Source: Cutaneotrichosporon cavernicola (taxonomy: Eukaryota; Basidiomycota; Tremellomycetes; Trichosporonales; Trichosporonaceae). From it: a stretch of DNA of 64,000 nt. Position 1 is the first letter of the stretch. The number at the start of each line of letters is the position of its first letter. The position numbers and the translations under genes are program-made. The notes beneath the pieces were generated by a model. That model saw only the letters and a list, made by a program, of their open reading frames with translations, was not told where the DNA came from and made no database searches. Shown piece after piece: positions 43,426-55,300 of the stretch. The stretch spans positions 248,001-312,000 of the forward strand of contig NC_083393.1 of NCBI RefSeq assembly GCF_030864355.1, written 5' to 3'.

Positions 43426-45502
43426 GGATTTGGTCTGGACGGCGGTGGGAAACAAAAGCGAGTGTTCAATGGCAAAAGTGCGAAGCGTAGGCTCTCTGCA
43501 ACGTTTGGTGATGGCTCGGCGTGCGTAGTTCAAACACCTTCAGGTGTGTTTACTCGTTTCGTTAGGGATCGTGAGGAGTTGAACCTGTTTGCCGATAAGC
43601 CGTTGTCGATGGCCCGGCTCCTTCCTAGGTGACCACTGTTGTGTAACGAGTGAAGACAAGATAAAAGAGAGTCAATAAAAGTCCAAAGTTGACAAGGTGT
43701 TGAAGAAGCAAGATGTCAGTGGACGTGGCTTTTGCTGTGCAAGGGGGGGGGGGGGGCAGCGAGCGAAGGAGTGGCGGTGAGTGATTCCAATGGTCTGTTT
43801 CCCTAAACATATTGATTGATTAGAGTGCCATGATCAACCATCCATTAGGGTATGAGGGTCGAGGGGTTCATGAGGGCAATGCACCTAAAAGGAAGGTCTA
43901 GGTGTAACATCCCCCGCACACCACAGCCTTGGCCCTTCGCTTCCCCTTGCCCTGGGAGCTTGTCTCTGCTCAAAGCTCCTGGACAGGCCGACAGGTGTGA
44001 CAAAACGCGTTTACCTACTTGATCACTTGAGAGTCGTAGACTAAGTTAATTGGATGACATGACTGATCATGATCATGAGACCTGGAGGAGCTTTGGACCG
44101 CATGTAAACCCACTTTGTCATGTTGTAACAAGTGATAATAGGCTTTTCAACCCAGAACGAGAATCCAAGAGGGTAAATAACCCTGGATGATATAGAGTAA
44201 TATGGCACAGCCTACATCGTCTTGGCAGCGAATCAACGTCCAAACCTCAGGGAATGCTTTCTTCAACAGCTTCCAAGACATCGCTTCTCTCTTACCCTCT
44301 TGTCAACTGTGATTCCTTTCAAGCCTCGAGCCACCGTCCGGCCGCCGTGGCGCCGTGGTCGCCGTAGCGGCCGCATCGTATCTCCTTCCACAGTTCCGTT
44401 GTGCACTCACAGACATGAAATCCCCTCCTCCTTCGATCCTCCGAGCACACCGCAAAGCGCGTACGGCATGCTGTGCCTGCTCCCTAAGTTGGCGTGCATG
44501 CAACGGGACGCGGGATGGGCACCTGGCTGGCTCGCAATAGGACGTGGTTGCGCCCTTCGTTTGGCTGTTGCTCATGCGGATCATGGTGCTAATGAACCTC
44601 ATGGCACTGTCAGCCATCGCGGTTGCTGATTTCTCGCCATTCTTCGCGGCATGTGGCGCATAGCGTCGGCTGAATCCCTGTAGATGTACAGTACATGGCA
44701 TAACCAAGGTCATGTTTGTTCCGTAAACATTCCAGCTGTGAGTACGTCAGTCTTGTTCTTTCTCACACCAACATGTGGTCGCAAGTACGTATGCCTTGCT
44801 CGCGTCCAGCCGAAACAAAACATGTCCTGGCCATAGATTGGCAGACCACAGTAGCAAACACTGCCGCGAATACCAGGTTCTCGACACATCTCAGCTATAA
44901 ACTCAAGATGATGACGGCACACTGCTCGGTTCCCACTTCATGGGAAGGCAGGCGCGATCGCGGAATAGAGGACGACACTCTGAACCCAAATCCCCACAAC
45001 CTACTTGCATCATCTCAAGACTAAAAAAAAAACACTCCACCAGTCATGCTTTGCAACCGAGGTTGCAGCCATCTTGGCCCCAGACCCCCAGAGCCTCGCG
45101 CTGATGGGACGAGGAGGCGTGTGAGAAGCGCAGGAGAAGCGAACAAGGAGGGGTGTGGGAAGCGCAGGTAGGAGAAGGGGACGAGGAGGCAGTGGCAAGG
45201 GAGGAAGAAAGGCGATAGTCGGGGTGCCTGGTCGGCTGAGACTTAGGTATGAGACACCGCACACCTGGGTGCGAATTCGGCTCTGCAATTGGGCGCTGCT
45301 GCTTCCGTGAGGACGGAAACAAGCTTGTCAGACTGCACATGGTCTTTCTGGATGAGTACCGTGGCTGAATTGAACCAAACTCTTGGGTCTTACAACCGTA
45401 CCACAGCAAGGTGACAAATATTGCATACTCCTGTAGCTTAGGCAACGGATGCAAGATGATCATTTTGAACTCACTTCTACATTGCAGTCCTCAAGCCAGA
45501 GC
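43426..45502. other. intergenic region
   Basis: About 2.1 kb. A run of 14 G residues lies at about 43743-43756. Small open frames are present but none is supported by domains or splice signals. Confidence 0.45.
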
Positions 45503-47926
45503 TTAAGCAGCAACGTGCCAGTCGAGCTTGTCGGCCCACTCCTTCTTCCTGAGGGTGAGGAGGACCTCCTCAACGTCCTTGGCACCGTTACCCGAGAGAC
45601 AGATGACAACATTCTTGTCCTTGGGCAGGGTCTTGGCGAGCTGGAAGCCTCCCCAGAGGGCGTGGCTCGACTCGAGGGCAGGGATGATGCCCTCGTTCTG
45701 CGTGAGCCAGCGGAAGGCGGTGAGGGCCTGTACGTCGTCCGCAGCGATGTACTCAGCACGACCGATCGACTTGAGGTACGCGTGCTCGGGGCCGACCGAG
45801 TTGTAGTCGAGGCCAGCCGAGATCGAGTGAGTGGGCGTGAGCTGACCCATGAGATCCTGGATGATGTACGACGCAGCGCCGTGCACGACACCTGGCACAC
45901 CCTTGACGAGCGTGGCCGAATGGCCGTCCGTGTCGATACCGTGACCGCCGGCCTCGACACCGATGAGGCGTACGCTCTTATCCTCGATGAAGTCGTAGAA
46001 CGTACCGATGGCGTTCGAACCACCACCGACGCACGCTACGACCGCGTCGGGGAGCCCGCCCCACTTCTCCGCAGCCTGAGACTTGATCTCGCGGCCGATC
46101 ACGCGCTGGAAGTCGCGCACGATGGTGGGGAACGGATGGGGCCCGATCGCGGAACCAATGAGGTAGTGTGTGGTGTCGAGACGCGTGACCCACTCACGCA
46201 TAGCGTCGTTGACAGCATCCTTGAGCGTTTGCGACCCGGAAGTCACGGGGACAACCGTGGCGCCCAGCATCTTGATGCGGAAGACGTTCATCTCCTGACG
46301 GCGCACGTCCTCGGCACCCATGTAGATGACGCACTCCAGGCCAAACTTGGCGCACACCGTGGCAGTGGCGACACCGTGCTGACCGGCACCGGTCTCAGCA
46401 ATGATGCGCGTCTTGCCCAAGCGCTTGGCCAGAAGGATCTGGCCGATCGCGTTGTTGAGCTTGTGCGAGCCCGTGTGATTCAAGTCCTCACGCTTGAGCC
46501 AGATCCTCGCTCCACCCATCTTCTCCGTCATGCGGTCGGCAAAGTACAGGCTGCTAGGACGGCCGATGTACTCGAACATGTCTTCGTACTCCTTCCAGAA
46601 CTTGGGGTCTTTGCTCGCTCGGACGTACTCGTCCTCGAGCTCGTTCAAACAGCCGACGAGGGCCTCGGGAACAAAGGCGCCACCGAAGGGTCCAAACTTG
46701 GACGGGAGCCGCTCACCCGCGCGAACAGTGTACTTGCCCTTGTCGTCCGCAGTAGACGGGGGAATGGGAAGCGCGGGTTCGGGCTTGGACAGAGCAGCCT
46801 TGCTGCTAAGGGTGGCGCGCGTCACGGGAGGCTGGTCGATAAGAGTCATGCTGCGGCAGTACGCCTCAATAGCGGACTCAGCCTGCCCCTGAGGCGCCTC
46901 GCGGACAATCTTGATGACCTTGGATCCAACAACGACGGCGTCGGCACCGGCAGCGGCGATGAACTCGAAGTGGGTGCGGTCGTCGACGCCGAAGCCGACA
47001 GCGAGGGGAACAGGCGTAAAGTTCCTTATGCGGTGGAGGAGGTCCGGGAGGGCGACGTTGATCTTGCTGCCAGACGACGAGCCCGTCGTGCCCATCTTGG
47101 AGACGACGTAGATGAACGAGTCGGCAATAGTCGCGAGGAACTTGACACGGTCGATGGTGGTCGCGGGCGCGACAAGGGGGACGTACGACATACCCGTGTC
47201 CTTGCAGACGTTGCGGAACTGCATGGCCTCCTCGGGGGGAAGGTCGACGACAATGTAGCCGTTGGCGCCGGCGTCCTTGGCATCCTTGACAGCCTTCTCC
47301 TCGCCGTACGCAAGGAACGAGTTGTAGTAACCCATGAAGATGACGGGCGCCTTGAGACCCTTGGTGCGAGCCTCGCGCACGTAGTCCAGACACTTGCGGT
47401 AGTCGACGCCGTTCTGGATGGCGATCTGATGTGAGCTGGATGATGGTAATGAAAGCTCACAGTGTTGGCCTCTTGGATGACAGGCCCGTCAGCCGACGGG
47501 TCAGAGAAGGGAACGCCAAGCTCAATAATGTCGGCGCCACCCTTCTCCATGGCGAGCATGAGCGGCACCGTCGCATCGGCGGTGGGAAAGCCCGCCGTGA
47601 GGAAGGTAATAAACGCCCTGAGGTTAGTGACTGTGGACTGCGGGAATGGGTTGTTACTACTGCCGAGGTCGCCGAGGCGACGTCAGAGGCTGGGTGTGGC
47701 ATGGTCAAGATAGACAAAGTCTTCAATCTGTGATTGAGGCATTGTCGTCGGACCGCCACCAGACAGATGCGCAGCACGAGGGCGAACGGCATGGAACAAC
47801 GCTCTGACAAAGATCACAGCCAGTTAATAAAGCACTCACGCCTGGTCCTGGTCGTCAGTCCTGTCAAGAATGGAAACTCACCTGCTCCTTCTTGGACGCG
47901 AATACTTGCTTGATAGCCTCGGCCAT
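45503..47926 (-). CDS. TRP5: tryptophan synthase, bifunctional alpha-beta
   Basis: Four exons on the minus strand (47926-47882, 47847-47840, 47617-47461, 47425-45503) encode 710 residues, near the usual 707. The alpha domain turns indole-3-glycerol phosphate into indole plus glyceraldehyde 3-phosphate; the PLP beta domain condenses indole with serine. Alpha landmarks: [20 protein letters not shown] (catalytic Glu in [11 protein letters not shown]), [38 protein letters not shown]. Beta landmarks: [43 protein letters not shown] with the PLP Lys in [38 protein letters not shown], and ALESSHA. The alpha-beta order is the fungal one. Exon 2 is only 8 nt (GACCAGGC), needed to join ASKKEQ to [12 protein letters not shown] in frame; intron 2 is 222 nt. 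Start is the first ATG. Confidence 0.95.
47840..47847 (-). other. TRP5: 8-nt micro-exon of TRP5
   Basis: GACCAGGC on the minus strand, flanked upstream by CTGAC...CAG and downstream by GTGAGT. It adds Asp-Gln-Ala (last base from the next exon) and restores the phase between exons 1 and 3; without it the alpha domain is frameshifted. Confidence 0.75.
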
Positions 47927-48323
47927 GGTGATGTGTTGGAGTGGGAATGGAGAGAAAGGAAGAAGGTGGGCCACGATAATAACGAACCAGATACGGCGCG
48001 GAGCACGCAAGTTGGCCAGTCGCCAGTGGCAGGGGTACTGTAGCCATTTGGGGGGGCCCGGTGGCCGGTGGGCCGTGTCCCTTTTCCGACTCGACATCCG
48101 GTTAACAACCCCCGGAACCAATTATTGGCCGCATATAGACTCAATGAAATTCGACTCAAAAGGATATATCGTGGTTATAGAATAAAGGAAGTGGGGCAGG
48201 GGTAATGGACGAATATCTGAGGACACGTGAGGATAGAGTGGGGCAGCCGGACAGAGTGGAGGGAGGTGGAGGTCCCTCAGAAATTCAACTCAACCCCTCT
48301 CGATCGTCAACAACACCAACACC
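47927..48323. promoter_or_regulatory. divergent promoter region (TRP5 / RSA3)
   Basis: About 400 bp between the start codons of TRP5 (-) and RSA3 (+). No specific binding site could be assigned with confidence. Confidence 0.45.
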
Positions 48324-49112
48324 ATGGCTGCCGACACCCCCGCAACAAGACGACCACGTAAGCGCCGCCGCCGCGCAGCGTCGTACTCGACTTCGTCGGA
48401 CGAGGACAGTGACTCGAGCGCGAGCGAGAGCGAGAAGGAAGACGAGGAGAAGATGGATGTGGACAAGTCGTCCTCGAGCTCAGAGTCATCCGACTCGTCC
48501 TCGTCGGACAGCTCGTCGGACAGCTCGGACAGTTCGGACTCAGACGACTCGGACTCGGACTCGGACGACGACGCAGCCAAGGCCAAGGCCAAGGCTGCCC
48601 CCAAGGCTAAGGCTGAGCGGCCGCGCCAGCCGACGCTCTCGCCGTCCCCTCCGCCGCGCGATATCCCTTCTTTCCTCGCTACGGAAGGGGAGGAGGATGA
48701 CCGGCGCGCAAGGTTCAAGCGCGTGTATATGGGGAAGATTGTTGAGGGGTTCGGTGGGGATTTGGAGACTATGCGTGCGGTGAGTCTGTCGAGGGTGTGG
48801 GACCGGGCTTGCATGGTGGTTGGAGCATTTGAGGGATGATGACGAGGATAGCGTCATAAGAGGGGAGAAGGAGGAGGGCCATGACTGCGGGCAGAGTGGA
48901 GAGGATTTGACGGGGTGGTGGATGAGGTTCCAGGCGGAGTATTTATCAACTATATTGGCGAGCTCAGCTGACGCCAGTCCGACCCCACGCTCGGCCCAAG
49001 CCGCCTGCAGCTGCTCATCGACTCGCTGGCGGCTGGCGTCGACGTGTTCGCGGAACCCAGCGGGGACCAAGGTGTCGACGAGGTCGGCGTGATCCTCAAC
49101 GAGGGTGCGTAG
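48324..49112 (+). CDS. RSA3: ribosome assembly protein 3
   Basis: Two exons (48324-48779, 48978-49112) encode 196 residues. Rsa3 is a nucleolar factor for early 60S assembly that acts with the helicase Dbp6. The N-terminus is basic (ATRRPRKRRRR, a nuclear localisation signal) then a long Ser/Asp/Glu tract (SSSSSESSDSSSSDSSSDSS). The conserved C-terminal domain reads RFKRVYMGKIVEGFGGDLE then SDPTLGPSRLQLLIDSLAAG, matching the family's L-P-..L..L....DLG.SRL..LI..L..G pattern. The 198-nt intron (GTGAGT, CTGAC, CAG) divides that domain. Length and domain position fit the family. It is divergent from TRP5. Confidence 0.82.
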
Positions 49113-49313
49113 TGCCATCACCATACATAACATGTCCTCTGCTCGCTTCCCTCTCAATCGCTCTTCACCCTTGGTTACCTCCTGCCTGGCCTTGCAGCGC
49201 CGACCTGCGGCCAGGCCTGCCTTGTACACTAGCAATGCATTCATAAGGTCATTATGGTCGTAACAACACCAAGATAATTGTCGAAGGATAGATAGATGGC
49301 CCAAGTTCACATT
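49113..49313. other. convergent spacer
   Basis: About 200 bp between RSA3 and the giant scaffold gene; should contain both 3' ends. Confidence 0.55.
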
Positions 49314-52300
49314 CTATTTCTGGGCCGGAATGGGCAGAGGACGCGCAGTAGGAGGTGGAGCACCAGTAGCAGCCGGCATGGGTTGAGGAACGAGGTTGAA
49401 GCCCATTCCTGCAGGTGGGGCCGGAATGCCGGCGGCAGCTGGCACTGGCATAGCGTTCGGGTTGGGTAGTGGTCGCGCGCCTGGGGGCGCCATACCCATG
49501 CCAGGCGGGGTGGGGAAGACGTAGTTGCTCCACTGGGGCGGCCCTTGGGGCTTCTTCTCGCCGCCCTCCTTTTTCTTCTCCTCTTGCTGGTCTGTCAGCG
49601 TGGTCCCGGAGTTTTCCAAAGCAGACAGGTCACCTTCTTCTCTCCCGGCTTGGTGGGCGGCTTGGACGGGTATGGCACCACGGCCATGAGGTCGCCTCCA
49701 CTCTGGCGGCCCTTGAGGAGCAGCAGGTCTGCCAGCTCATAGTAGAGGCCGCGACGCGCCTCGCGCATGTCGCCGACCTCCTTGAGCAGCACCTTGACTT
49801 CGTTCGCGAGTACGCGGGAGAAGTTGTCGAGGTAGCCGGCGAGATTGAACGCGACCTGCTCGCGCGCGGCCTTCTTGACTTCTTCGACCGTGTTCTTGTG
49901 TTGGTTTGAGCCGTGTTCGACCGTCCGGTCCGCCAACTGGCGCAGGAACGTCGCCTCCTCCTCGCCCTTCTTCTTGAGAGCGTCTAGTACTGCCTGCGTG
50001 CCCTTGTTCTTGTCCAGACCCGCGAGGATTTTGTCCAGCATATCGGCGCCCTGCTTGTGCTCGGCAGCCTTGATCTCGCGCCGCTTTTTCTTGTCCGCAC
50101 CTGCGGCATCGTACTCCTTCTTCCAACTTTTCTGGTCTCCAATGAGGCCGTCCTGTTGTTAGTGTGAAGGCCGTCACCGCAACTTACGAGAGCCTTTTTG
50201 ATTTCGGCAAGCGCCTCCGCAGCAACCTTGCTTGCGTCAAGGGCCTCCTTGCCCTTGCCCTTTGCTTCGCCGTCCTTCTTCCCCTCCTCTGCCGCCTTGT
50301 CCTTGTCACTGCCAGCCGGCTTGGCAGCGGCGCCAGCGCCACCGGCGGGCTGCTTGGGCTTGTCTCCATCCTTGCCCTTGTTCTTGTCTTCGGCGGGCGG
50401 CGCGGGGCCAGGAGCCGCAGCCGCAGGCGTCGCAGCTGGTGGTATTGGGCTGGGAGCTGCAGGCGCCGGCTTCGCGTCTGGAGGTGCAGTGGTGGGAGCT
50501 GCCGGCGCCGGTTTCGCAGCTGGGGTTGCAGTGGTGGGAGCTGCCGGCGCCGGTTTCGCAGCTGGGGTTGCAGTGGTGGGAGCTGCCAGCGCAGGGTTTG
50601 TCGCGGGCGCAGGGGGAGGTGCAGGTGCAGGAGTTTGTACAGAGGCAGCCGGAGGTGTCACAGGAGCATCAGATTTCTTAGGCTTATTCTCCACAGGCTT
50701 GCTGTCGGCTGGCTCGGCCTCCGCCGTCTTTTTGTCCTCGGCCTTGTTCTCATTCGCTTTCTTGTCCGCGGGCTTGGATGGAGGAGTCACTGGTGGCGCA
50801 GTGCCAAGACCAGAGCGCCCAGGGTTCGGGCAACAGTGCTCGCAGTGGTGGGGCGCCGGTGCGGAGGCCGCACTGCCACCACCAGGAGGCTTGGAGTCAC
50901 CAGGAGGCTTGCCATTAGGCTTCTTGCCCGCGTCAGGCTTGTCACCACCGATGTTGGCGACCGCATTCTCGGAAGGCACAGGCTTGCGGCCTGGCTTGAC
51001 AGGCTTCTCGGCAGCCTCGTCGGCTGCGCAAGTAGGCAGGCCGTCAATGGGCTGGACAGGTGGTGCCGGTGTGGTAGGGCGCGAGGGTGGGTCAACCTTG
51101 GCGTCGGACTTCTTGGGCCCGTCAGGCCTCTTGGGCTTGGAGTCATCCGGTTTCTTCTCCTTGCCCTCCGCCGCGGTTCCCTTGTCAGCGGACTTCTTCG
51201 CATCCGCTGTCTTGTCAGCCTTGCCAGCGTCAGCCTGGGAAGTCTTAGGGTCGGCCTTGTCGGCCTTGTTCTTGTCATTGTCGGTTGAGGGCGGGGCGGC
51301 TGGGGCGGGCGGGGTTGGGGGCTGGGGAGCAGGGATGAACCCGCGGAACCAGACGGCGGTGGTTCCGTCTGGCATGATGACGGGCTCGTACAAGGCAATG
51401 TAGCCCGGCGGTGGGCCAGCGAGCGGGATCGTCTTGCCTTCTGCCGCGTCGGCCTTGGGCTTCGCGTCGGCGGCAGGGCTTGCTTTGCCATCCTTCTCCT
51501 TGCCCTTGCCCTTGTCGCTGTCCCCATCCTTCTTGGGCGGGGTGCCGGAGCCCTCTCCATCCTGTTTGGCTGGCGTACCGGAGCCCGTCTGGCCGAGGGG
51601 CTCGCTTGCGAACGTGACTATCTTCCCAGCCTTCCCAGGCGATGTCGGGTCGGGAAGGGGTGTGGTCGTCGACGCTGGTGTCGTGGGCGCCGTGGATGCC
51701 GTGCCCGCAGCCGACGAGGGATCGGGAGTCGATGGTGCGGTTGATACAGCGGACACCTTGGACGACGGCGGCGGGACCGGTGGTGACGACGGCGTCTTCT
51801 CGTCTGGTGACCCGTTCACGACCTTGAGTGGGGGTTCGATGCGTGCCGTGAGCTCGCTCTTGGGCTCGCCACTTTCCTTCGAATCCTTCCCGGGAACGAT
51901 TGGTGCTTTGCCAATATTGCCAAGCTCCGTGACTGGCTTATTTGTGTCATTCTTAGGAGGGTTCGTGCTCCACACAGTCGCTGGCTTGTCCGTTTGGGTC
52001 CCAGCTGTAGTAGTACCAGCGTTTCCAGTTGCGGCTGCAGGTGCAGCCGCGCCAGTGCCAGATCCAGAAGCCGAGCCGCCAGCAGTAGCGCCAGCAGCAA
52101 CCGGAATAGAGGGAGTCGGAAGAGTGATCTTGGGAGGCGGGTTGGGAGTGAACTCAGTCGTATGAGTAACCGAATGCGTACCCGGTCCCTGGCCAGATAT
52201 CCGCGTGATCTACGGTCAGCCTGGAATAGAAATGGAGAGCTCACCTCCTCAATGGTCTCCGAGACCACGGTACCCGTCTTCGGCTGGAGCGGCGCCGGAA

Positions 52301-55300
52301 TCGAGAGCGGGCGGCCCGTGCGTGGGTTGATTGTAGTCTTCTCCGTCGTCTCAGTGATCGTTTCCGTCCTCTCCATGGTCTTTTCCGTAGTCTTTTCCGA
52401 AGCGTTGTGGGTTGAAGCCGATGACGATGTCGCTTCCTCGTGCAGTGAGACGTGGTCCTCCCTGGGCGTCTTTACGCCGAGGAGCTGAGCAATCTTTTCC
52501 TCCACGGCGCGAAGACGTGCATCGGCGGCGCGCTCACGCTCGCGCGCGGCCTCCTCAGCTTGTTCCTCGGCAGTTGCAGCAGCACGCGGAAGACCTTGGA
52601 CACCGATGATGACTTTCTCGCCAACCATGACGGTTCCATCAGGGAGAACGCGGCCCTCAACGTGACATCCAGCAGGCGAGACAGCGGCGGGTGCATCAGC
52701 AGTAGGCGCACCCCGGACACCGTCGACAATCTCGCCCGAGACGAGTTGCACAGTTCCGTCGGCGAGGACACGCGCGCTAACGCGCTCAAGGCGACCCTCG
52801 AAGCGCATCTGGCTGATCTGTTCGAGGACGCCCTTGAGCTCCTGGTTGACGGCGTCGCCCATATCCTTGATCTGGTCGCTCATGCCGTGGAGATAACGAG
52901 CCATGTCATTCTGCTGCTCGCCCTGCGCTTCGCGCATGCGGTGCATCTGCCAGTGGAAGTCGTTGGACTGGCCCACAGAAGAAATCGACGAGCTGGGTAA
53001 AATTGTCGACGGCGGAGACGTGGACGAGGCGATAGTGGATGGCAGGACGGAGGGGATCGGGGTCGGTGTACCGGGGAACGAAGAGGGAGCAGGTGGGACA
53101 GACAGCACAGGGGACTGGTAAATGGAAGAGGATGAGGAAGAGGATGATGAGGCAGCAGAAGCAGTTGGCGGGTGGACGTTGATTGTGATGTTTCCAGCCC
53201 CAGGAGTAGGGGTAGGCGGGACAGACGGCGGTGGAACAGCTGGCGTCGCAGGCTCGCTCGGGACGGTCGTCGCCTTGCTGCTGCTCTTCGAAGTGACCTT
53301 GGACGTGGTAGATCGCGAGTCGGTGGCCGTGCCCGTTGAACTAGAACTCGAACTCGAACTCGGACTCGAGCTCGACTCGGAGGCACTGGTGCCACTTGTC
53401 GTGTTGCCTAAGCCGTGATCAGGACGTAAAGTGCGGTAGGTGAAACCGGGAGCGACAACAGGAGGAACAGGACCGGGGAAGATGGGCTGGAAACCGAGAA
53501 CCATGGGTGGAACAGGGGCCATCGGAGGACCAGTAAGAGGGAACGTAGGACCAGGTGGCGGCAAGCCAGGACGGAAGCTGATGTTAGCAGGATCAGACGC
53601 GCACTCACTAGCTGCGCGTCATGGGGGGACCACGACGGTTAGGGCGCCAGCGAGCAGAAAGACCAGGACCAGAAGCGGGAGGAGGAAGGTAACCAGGACC
53701 GGGGTGAGGACCCGGCTGGTGACCTGGTTGGACGGCAGGAACATGACCTGGACCGGGGTTCAGAGTGGTGCGCTTACGAGACAGGCGCCGAGGCTCGATT
53801 ACGGGGGTGGGAAGGTGGAGGCTCCGCGGCGTCGGGCCACGGTTGAACGGCCTTTGATGCGTCTCCTCAGACATCGCGTCCTCGTACTGTTCCTCCCGCT
53901 CCCCATGAACCTCACCGAAAGGCACGGGGCGCAGCGGTCTGCGTTCCGTGTCAGGTTGGTCTTCGTAGTACTCTTCGGCGTACTCGTATTCGCCCTCGTA
54001 TTCGCCCTCATACTCTCCTTCGTACCCCTGCGGAGGTGCTTGATTGCGGGGATAGAAGTGGGGTGCCTCAGCATGGGGAATGTGGGGCTCACTCGGAGGG
54101 TGCGACGGTGGGAGGTTGTTGAGGGCGTACTCGTCATCAAAGTCAGGCGAGCCCACTCCCTCGTTCAGCAGCGACTCCGTGAGAAACGGCGTCCGTGGGG
54201 CGCCTACTTCGCTGTTAGGCGGGACGCGGAGACCGCTAGCGTCCGAGATGAATGTGCCTGCACGGGCGTACCATGGACTCTCGCCAGTGTCGATCTCGGT
54301 TGCAGGGTCGCTAGCACGACGCTTACGTGGTGCTGGCGCCTTTGTCTGGCCTGTAACGTAGCTGCTGTAGTCACCATCCTCGACGCGCTCAAGGATAGTG
54401 CGCAGCAAGTCCTCGATACGCGGGAGGGTGATGTGACGGCTCGAGTCGATCTCGACCTCATATGTACGACGCTGGCGGAGCTCGTCAATAATGTCATTTT
54501 GCTGGCCAAGGACGGCTCCAAGCAGAGTCGAAATGTCGTCCATGCGCTGGGAGAAAGCGGCGGGAAGTACCAGCGGCGGAGGGGTCACCGGGCGCGCTGT
54601 CTCAACGCTTGCCTCAGAGGATGTATCAGAGCTCGTATCAGAGCTCGAGTCCGAACTAGAGTCTGAGCTGGGACTGGGCCTAGAAGATCCTCCTCCGAAT
54701 GCCAGAAATGTTCTATGCCCATCCTTGGAAGGCACAGGGGGCGGGACGTTGTCAATGCCAGTATCGAAGCCCGGGTTGAATCCTCTATCGGTATCGTTGG
54801 CCTTATCGGTGCCCCTGTCGAGTGTCATGAGCCTTTCCTCGATATGGGACAAGCGATCGAGCTTGTCCAACTTATCGAGCTTGTCGAGGCTGTCCAACTT
54901 ATCGAGCCTGTCGAGCTTACCCACCTTGGCCTCGATGCGCTCAAGCTGGCCCTCGATACGCGTAGTCTGTCCCTGCCGCACCTGCTCCTGGCCCTGGAGG
55001 TAGTTGATGAGACGGAGCATGTTGTAGTCTGGCGCAGCCGTCGTGCTCGACGGGGCGGGTGTAGCAGACGAAGGGCATGACGACGAGATGTGGGTCGAAG
55101 GTGGAGTCGGGTCGTCTGGTGGAAGGGCTCGGTCGACTTGCGGAACTGGCTTCCGGTGGATGCGCGGGGTCGAGCCAGCGAGTGACTGTGCAGTCGAGAT
55201 GCTCTGCTGCTGCGGCGTCAGATAGCTCGAGCTCTCTGTAGCAGTGGTGGTGAGGCTTGGAGGTTTGGTGGATCCAGCTAGAGATTGGGCCGTGGAGATG

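Noticed and set aside
44201..44320. Short frame beginning MAQPTSSWQRINVQ
   Set aside because: Only 36 codons, no splice continuation and no known motif.
45449..47434. 661-codon plus-strand frame antisense to TRP5
   Set aside because: A mirror frame caused by codon bias; the minus strand clearly encodes tryptophan synthase.
53608..53610. TAG as the end of a separate 1,933-codon gene
   Set aside because: The TAG overlaps a donor (TA|GTGAGT), and splicing 53608-53578 joins the next long frame in phase.
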